The notes below the pieces were generated by a model, which was given only the letters and a program-made list of their open reading frames with translations, did no database searches and was not told where the DNA came from. Both the position numbers and the translations under genes were made by a program. Positions 57,307 through 64,000 of a DNA stretch of 64,000 nucleotides are shown here, piece after piece. Within the stretch, counting starts at the first letter, position 1. Each line of letters starts with the position of its first letter. Origin of the DNA: Yamagishiella unicocca (lineage: Eukaryota; Chlorophyta; Chlorophyceae; Chlamydomonadales; Volvocaceae); assembly GCA_003116995.1 (NCBI GenBank), contig BDSL01000065.1:529001-593000 (forward strand). The letters run 5' to 3'.

Positions 57307-60300
57307 TCCATGTAGTAGTAACTGTTACAATCCCTAGCATTCCAGCCACCAGTACACGTAAAACCATGGTGCATTTACAGGGCGTTTTACAGATCTGACC
57401 GAAGTCCAGAAAGTGGATATTTGTATTAAACATACCTTGAAGAGTCCACAGTAAAAGGGTGGCGACCTTTGGCGAAGTCCTTGTGCATGTAGTAGTAACT
57501 GTTACAATCCCTAGCATTCCAGCCGCCAGTACAAGTAAAACCATGGTGCATTTACAGGGCGTTTTACAGATCTGACCGAAGTCCAAAAAGTGGATATTTG
57601 TATTAAACATACCTTGAAGAGTCCACAGTAAAAGGGTGGCGACCTTTGGCGAAGTCCATGTGCATGTAGTAGTAACTGTTACAATCCCTAGCATTCCAGC
57701 CGCCAGTACACGTAAAACCATGGTGCATTTACAGGGCGTTTTACAGATCTGACCGAAGTCCAGAAAGTGGATATTTGTATTAAACATACCTTGAAGAGTC
57801 CACAGTAAAAGGGTGGTGACCTTTGGCGAAGTCCATGTGCATGTAGTAGTAACTGTTACAATCCCTAGCATTCATTCCAGCCGCCAGTACACGTAAAACC
57901 ATGGTGCATTTACAGGGTGTTTTACAGATCTGACCGAAGTCCAGAAAGTGGATATTTGTATAAAACATACCTTGAAGAGTCCACAGTAAAAGGGTGGCGA
58001 CCTTTGGCGAAGTCCATGTGCATGTAGTAGTAACTGTTACAATCCCTAGCATTCCAGCTGCCAGTACACTTGAAACCATGGTGCATTTACAGGGCGTTTT
58101 ACAGATCTGACCGAAGTCCAGAAAGTGGATATTTGTATTAAACATACCTTGAAGAGTCCACAGTAAAAGGGTGGTGACCTTTGGCGAAGTCCATGTGCAT
58201 GTAGTAGTAACTGTTACAATCCCTAGCATTCCAGCCGCCAGTACACGTAAAACCATGGTGCATTTACAGGGCGTTTTACAGATCTGACCGAAGTCCAGAA
58301 AGTGGATATTTGTAATAAGCATACCTTGAAGAGTCCACAGTTAAAGGGTGGTGACCTTTGGCGAAGTCCATGTGCATGTAGTAGTAACTGTTACAATCCC
58401 TAGCATTCCAGCCACCAGTACACGTAAAAACATGGTGCATTTACAGGGCGTTTTACAGATCTGAGCGAAGTCCAGAAAGTGGATATTTGTATTAAACATA
58501 CCTTGAAGAGTCCACAGTAAAAGGGTGGCGACCTTTGGCGAAGTCCATGTGCATGTAGTAGTAACTGTTACAATCCCTAGCATTCCAGCCGCCAGTACAC
58601 GTAAAACCATGGTGCATTTACAGGGCGTTCTACAGATCTGACCGAAGTCCAGAAAGTGGATATTTGTATTAAACATACCTTGAAGAGTCCACAGTAAAAG
58701 GGTGGCGACCTTTGGCGAAGTCCATGTGCATGTAGTAGTAACTGTTACAATCCCTAGCATTCCAGCCGCCAGTACACGTAAAACCATGGTGCATTTACAG
58801 GGCGTTCTACAGATCTGACCGAAGTCCAGAAAGTGGATATTTGTAATAAGCATACCTTGAAGAGTCCACAGTTAAAGGGTGGTGACCTTTGGCGAAGTCC
58901 ATGTGCATGTAGTAGTAACTGTTACAATCCCTAGCATTCCAGCCACCAGTACACGTAAAAACATGGTGCATTTACAGGGCGTTTTACAGATCTGAGCGAA
59001 GTCCAGAAAGTGGATATTTGTATTAAACATACCTTGAAGAGTCCACAGTAAAAGGGTGGCGACCTTTGGCGAAGTCCATGTGCATGTAGTAGTAACTGTT
59101 ACAATCCCTAGCATTCCAGCCGCCAGTACACGTAAAACCATGGTGCATTTACAGGGCGTTCTACAGATCTGACCGAAGTCCAGAAAGTGGATATTTGTAT
59201 TAAACATACCTTGAAGAGTCGACAGTAAAAGTGTGGTGACCTTTGGCGAAGTCCATGTGCATGTAGTAGTAACTGTTACAATCCCTAGCATTCCAGCCGC
59301 CAGTACACGTAAAACCATGGTGCATTTACAGGGCGTTTTACAGATCTGACCGAAGTCCAGAAAGTGGATATTTGTATTAAACATACCTTGAAGAGTCCAC
59401 AGTAAAAGGGTGGTGTCCTTTGGCGAAGTCCATGTGCATGTAGTAGTAACTGTTACAATCCCTAGCATTCCAGCCGCCAGTACACGTAAAACCATGGTGC
59501 ATTTACAGGGCGTTTTACAGATCTGACCGAAGTCCAGAAAGTGGATATTTGTATTAAACATACCTTGAAGAGTCCACAGTAAAAGGGTGGTGACCTTTGG
59601 CGAAGTCCATGTGCATGTAGTAGTAACTGTTACAATCCCTAGCATTCCAGCCGCCAGTACACTTGAAACCATGGTGCATTTACAGGGTGTTTTACAGATC
59701 TGACCGAAGTCCAGAAAGTGGATATTTGTATTAAGCATACCTTGAAGAGTCCACAGTAAAAGGGTGGTGTCCTTTGGCGAAGTCCATGTGCATGTAGTAG
59801 TAACTGTTACAATCCCTAGCATTCCAGCCGCCAGTACACATAAAACCATGGTGCATTTACAGGGCGTTTTACAGATCTGAGCGAAGTCCAGAAAGTGGAT
59901 ATTTGTATTAAACATACCTTGAAGAGTCCACAGTAAAAGGGTGGTGACCTTTGGCGAAGTCCATGTGCATGTAGTAGTAACTGTTACAATCCCTAGCATT
60001 CCAGCCGCCAGTGCACGTAAAACCATGGTGCATTTACAGGGCGTTTTACAGATCTGACCGAAGTCCAGAAAGTGGATATTTGTAATAACATACCTTGAAG
60101 AGTCCACAGTTAAAGGGTGGTGACCTTTGGCGAAGTCCATGTGCATGTAGTAGTAACTGTTACAATCCCTAGCATTCCAGCCACCAGTACACGTAAAACA
60201 TGGTGCATTTACAGGGCGTTTTACAGATCTGAGCGAAGTCCAGAAAGTGGATATTTGTATTAAACATACCTTGAAGAGTCCACAGTAAAAGGGTGGTGAC

Positions 60301-63300
60301 CTTTGGCGAAGTCCATGTGCATGTAGTAGTAACTGTTACAATCCCTAGCATTCCAGCCGCCAGTACACTAAAACCATGGTGCATTTACAGGGCGTTTTAC
60401 AGATCTGACCGAAGTCCAGAAAGTGGATATTTGTATTAAACATACCTTGAAGAGTCCACAGTAAAAGGGTGGTACCTTTGGCAAGTCCATGTGCATGTAG
60501 TAGTAACTGTTACAATCCCTAGCATTCCAGCCGCCAGTACACGAAACCATGGTGCATTTACAGGGGTTTTACAGATCTGACCGAAGTCCAGAAAGTGGAA
60601 TTTGTATTAAACATACCTTGAAGAGTCACAGTAAAAGGGTGGTGACCTTTGGCGAAGTCCATGTGCATGTAGTAGTAACTGTTACAATCCCTAGCATTCC
60701 AGCCGCCAGTACACGTAAAACCATGGTGCATTTACAGGGCGTTTTACAGATCTGACCGAAGTCCAGAAAGTGGATATTTGTATAACATACCTTGAAGAGT
60801 CCACAGTAAAGGGTGGTGACCTTTGGCGAAGTCCATGTGCATGTAGTAGTAACTGTTACAATCCCTAGCATTCCAGCCACCAGTACACGTAAAACCATGG
60901 TGCATTTACAGGGCGTTTTACAGATCTGACGAAGTCCAGAAAGTGGAATTTGTATTAAACATACCTTGAAGAGTCCACAGTAAAAGGGTGGTGACCTTTG
61001 GCGAAGTCCATGTGCATGTAGTAGTAACTGTTACAATCCCTAGCATTCCAGCCGCCAGTACACTAAAACCATGGTGCATTTACAGGGCGTTTTACAGATC
61101 TGACCGAAGTCCAGAAAGTGGAAATTTGTATTAAACATACCTTGAAGAGTCCACAGTAAAAGGGTGGTGACCTTTGGCGAAGTCCATGTGCATGTAGTAG
61201 TAACTGTTACAATCCCTAGCATTCCAGCCGCCAGTACACGTAAAACCATGGTGCATTTACAGGGCGTTTTACAGATCTGACCGAAGTCCAGAAAGTGGAT
61301 ATTTGTATTAAACATACCTTGAAGAGTCCACAGTAAAAGGGTGGTGACCTTTGGCGAAGTCCATGTGCATGTAGTAGTAACTGTTACAATCCCTAGCATT
61401 CCAGCCGCCAGTACACGTAAAACCATGGTGCATTTACAGGGCGTTTTACAGATCTGACCGAAGTCCAGAAAGTGGAAATTTGTATTAAACATACCTTGAA
61501 GAGTCCACAGTAAAAGGGTGGTGACCTTTGGCGAAGTCCATGTGCATGTAGTAGTAACTGTTACAATCCCTAGCATTCCAGCCGCCAGTACACGTAAAAC
61601 CATGGTGCATTTACAGGGCGTTTTACAGATCTGACCGAAGTCCAGAAAGTGGAATTTGTATTAAACATACCTTGAAGAGTCCACAGTAAAAGGGTGGTGA
61701 CCTTTGGCGAAGTCCATGTGCATGTAGTAGTAACTGTTACAATCCCTAGCATTCCAGCCGCCAGTACACGTAAAACCATGGTGCATTTACAGGGCGTTTT
61801 ACAGATCTGACCGAAGTCCAGAAAGTGGAATTTGTATTAAACATACCTTGAAGAGTCCACAGTAAAAGGGTGGTGACCTTTGGCGAAGTCCATGTGCATG
61901 TAGTAGTAACTGTTACAATCCCTAGCATTCCAGCCGCCAGTACACGTAAAACCATGGTGCATTTACAGGGCGTTTTACAGATCTGACCGAAGTCCAGAAA
62001 GTGGAATTTGTATTAAACATACCTTGAAGAGTCCACAGTAAAAGGGTGGTGACCTTTGGCGAAGTCCATGTGCATGTAGTAGTAACTGTTACAATCCCTA
62101 GCATTCCAGCCGCCAGTACACGTAAAACCATGGTGCATTTACAGGGCGTTTTACAGATCTGACCGAAGTCCAGAAAGTGGAAATTTGTATTAAACATACC
62201 TTGAAGAGTCCACAGTAAAAGGGTGGTGACCTTTGGCGAAGTCCATGTGCATGTAGTAGTAACTGTTACAATCCCTAGCATTCCAGCCGCCAGTACACGT
62301 AAAACCATGGTGCATTTACAGGGCGTTTTACAGATCTGACCGAAGTCCAGAAAGTGGAATTTGTATTAAACATACCTTGAAGAGTCCACAGTAAAAGGGT
62401 GGTGACCTTTGGCGAAGTCCATGTGCATGTAGTAGTAACTGTTACAATCCCTAGCATTCCAGCCGCCAGTACACGTAAAACCATGGTGCATTTACAGGGC
62501 GTTTTACAGATCTGACCGAAGTCCAGAAAGTGGAATTTGTATTAAACATACCTTGAAGAGTCCACAGTAAAAGGGTGGTGACCTTTGGCGAAGTCCATGT
62601 GCATGTAGTAGTAACTGTTACAATCCCTAGCATTCCAGCCGCCAGTACACGTAAAACCATGGTGCATTTACAGGGCGTTTTACAGATCTGACCGAAGTCC
62701 AGAAAGTGGAAATTTGTATTAACATACCTTGAAGAGTCCACAGTAAAGGGTGGTGACCTTTGGCGAAGTCCATGTGCATGTAGTAGTAACTGTTACAATC
62801 CCTAGCATTCCAGCCACCAGTACACGTAAAACCATGGTGCATTTACAGGGCGTTTTACAGATCTGACCGAAGTCCAGAAAGTGGAAATTTGTATTAAACA
62901 TACCTTGAAGAGTCCACAGTAAAAGGGTGGTGACCTTTGGCGAAGTCCATGTGCATGTAGTAGTAACTGTTACAATCCCTAGCATTCCAGCCGCCAGTAC
63001 ACTTAAAACCATGGTGCATTTACAGGGCGTTTTACAGATCTGACCGAAGTCCAGAAAGTGGAATTTGTATTAAACATACCTTGAAGAGTCCACAGTAAAA
63101 GGGTGGTGACCTTTGGCGAAGTCCATGTGCATGTAGTAGTAACTGTTACAATCCCTAGCATTCCAGCCGCCAGTACACGTAAAACCATGGTGCATTTACA
63201 GGGCGTTTTACAGATCTGACCGAAGTCCAGAAAGTGGATATTTGTATTAAACATACCTTGAAGAGTCCACAGTAAAAGGGTGGTGACATTTGGCGAAGTC

Positions 63301-64000
63301 CATGTGCATGTAGTAGTAACTGTTACAATCCCTAGCATTCCAGCCGCCAGTACACGTAAAACCATGGTGCATTTACAGGGCGTTTTACAGATCTGACCGA
63401 AGTCCAGAAAGTGGATATTTGTATTAACATACCTTGAAGAGTCCACAGTAAAGGGTGGTGACCTTTGGCGAAGTCCATGTGCATGTAGTAGTAACTGTTA
63501 CAATCCCTAGCATTCCAGCCGCCAGTACACGTAAAACCATGGTGCATTTACAGGGCGTTTTACAGATCTGACCGAAGTCCAGAAAGTGGAATTTGTATTA
63601 AACATACCTTGAAGAGTCCACAGTAAAAGGGTGGTGACCTTTGGCGAAGTCCATGTGCATGTAGTAGTAACTGTTACAATCCCTAGCATTCCAGCCGCCA
63701 GTACACGTAAAACCATGGTGCATTTACAGGGCGTTTTACAGATCTGACCGAAGTCCAGAAAGTGGATATTTGTATTAAACATACCTTGAAGAGTCCACAG
63801 TAAAAGGGTGGTGACCTTTGGCGAAGTCCATGTGCATGTAGTAGTAACTGTTACAATCCCTAGCATTCCAGCCGCCAGTACACGTAAAACCATGGTGCAT
63901 TTACAGGGCGTTTTACAGATCTGACCGAAGTCCAGAAAGTGGAATTTGTATTAAACATACCTTGAAGAGTCCACAGTAAAAGGGTGGTGACCTTTGGCGA

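Larger units (their letters stand above)
56826..64000. repeat. Satellite array, ~177-bp unit, ~38 copies, open at the window edge
   Basis: CCATGGTGCATTTACAGGG recurs every 177 bp (176 in copies with GGAATTTG instead of GGATATTTG) from ~57364 to the right edge. A lead copy at 56826-56937 is cut by the TRIM insertion. Copies are nearly identical. Because 177 is a multiple of three, one minus-strand frame stays open across units (up to 424 codons at 58872-60146), but it breaks wherever a copy has a 1-bp indel, so it is not called as a gene. Confidence 0.97.

Noticed and set aside
58872..60146. 424-codon minus-strand open frame made of 59-residue repeats
   Set aside because: It follows from a 177-bp satellite whose period is a multiple of three. 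It has no start context, splice context or family, and the frame breaks in the 176-bp copies.
55864..64000. CRISPR array or phage-like repeat
   Set aside because: Units are long (138 and 177 bp), directly abutting and without unique spacers, and the host is a eukaryote.

Overview
The window looks like nuclear DNA of a volvocine green alga (the Chlamydomonas/Gonium/Volvox lineage). The genes are GC-rich and intron-dense, with many donors of the GTGGGT or GTGAGT type and alanine-, glycine- and glutamine-rich low-complexity stretches. There is a pherophorin, an extracellular-matrix family typical of this group, and TGTAA motifs that can serve as algal poly(A) signals. No organelle, bacterial or viral backbone is seen. 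The gene models were built by eye from splice sites, reading phase and protein families; nearly all exon joins keep phase.

Layout. 1-5308 (+): 3' part of a TPR-family gene. 7064-9363 (+): a small protein with a divergent CRAL-TRIO domain. 10645-11304 (-): an intronless plastid-type elongation factor P, tail to tail with the CRAL-TRIO gene and head to head with the next gene. 11725-27816 (+): a very large PH / seven-blade RCC1 / BRX protein (PRAF-like) with no visible FYVE zinc finger. 27817-37133: an AT-richer island holding one pherophorin gene (30614-34831, +). 37134-47615 (-): a 22-exon TOC159-family GTPase of the chloroplast import machinery. 48660-54518 (+): a gene with the architecture of an MSS116/RH26-type DEAD-box RNA helicase whose catalytic motifs are eroded although its exons are open and phase-consistent.

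From about 54.5 kb to the end no gene is seen and the DNA is repetitive. It holds a 264-bp direct duplication rich in GGTAACC/GGTTACC motifs, then about 6.5 copies of a 138-bp unit, then a roughly 177-bp satellite that runs off the window edge (about 38 units). One satellite unit is split by a 369-bp non-coding element with all the hallmarks of a miniature LTR retrotransposon (TRIM): near-identical 78/81-bp terminal repeats, a tRNA-like primer-binding site, a polypurine tract and a 5-bp target-site duplication.

The genes are not an operon or pathway. Two adjacent pairs are divergent (EF-P with the PH-RCC1-BRX gene; TOC GTPase with the helicase-like gene), so each pair may share a promoter region. 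The strongest leads are the TRIM inside the satellite, the apparent pseudo-helicase, the FYVE-less PRAF-like protein, and a run of near-perfect hairpins inside a TOC intron.
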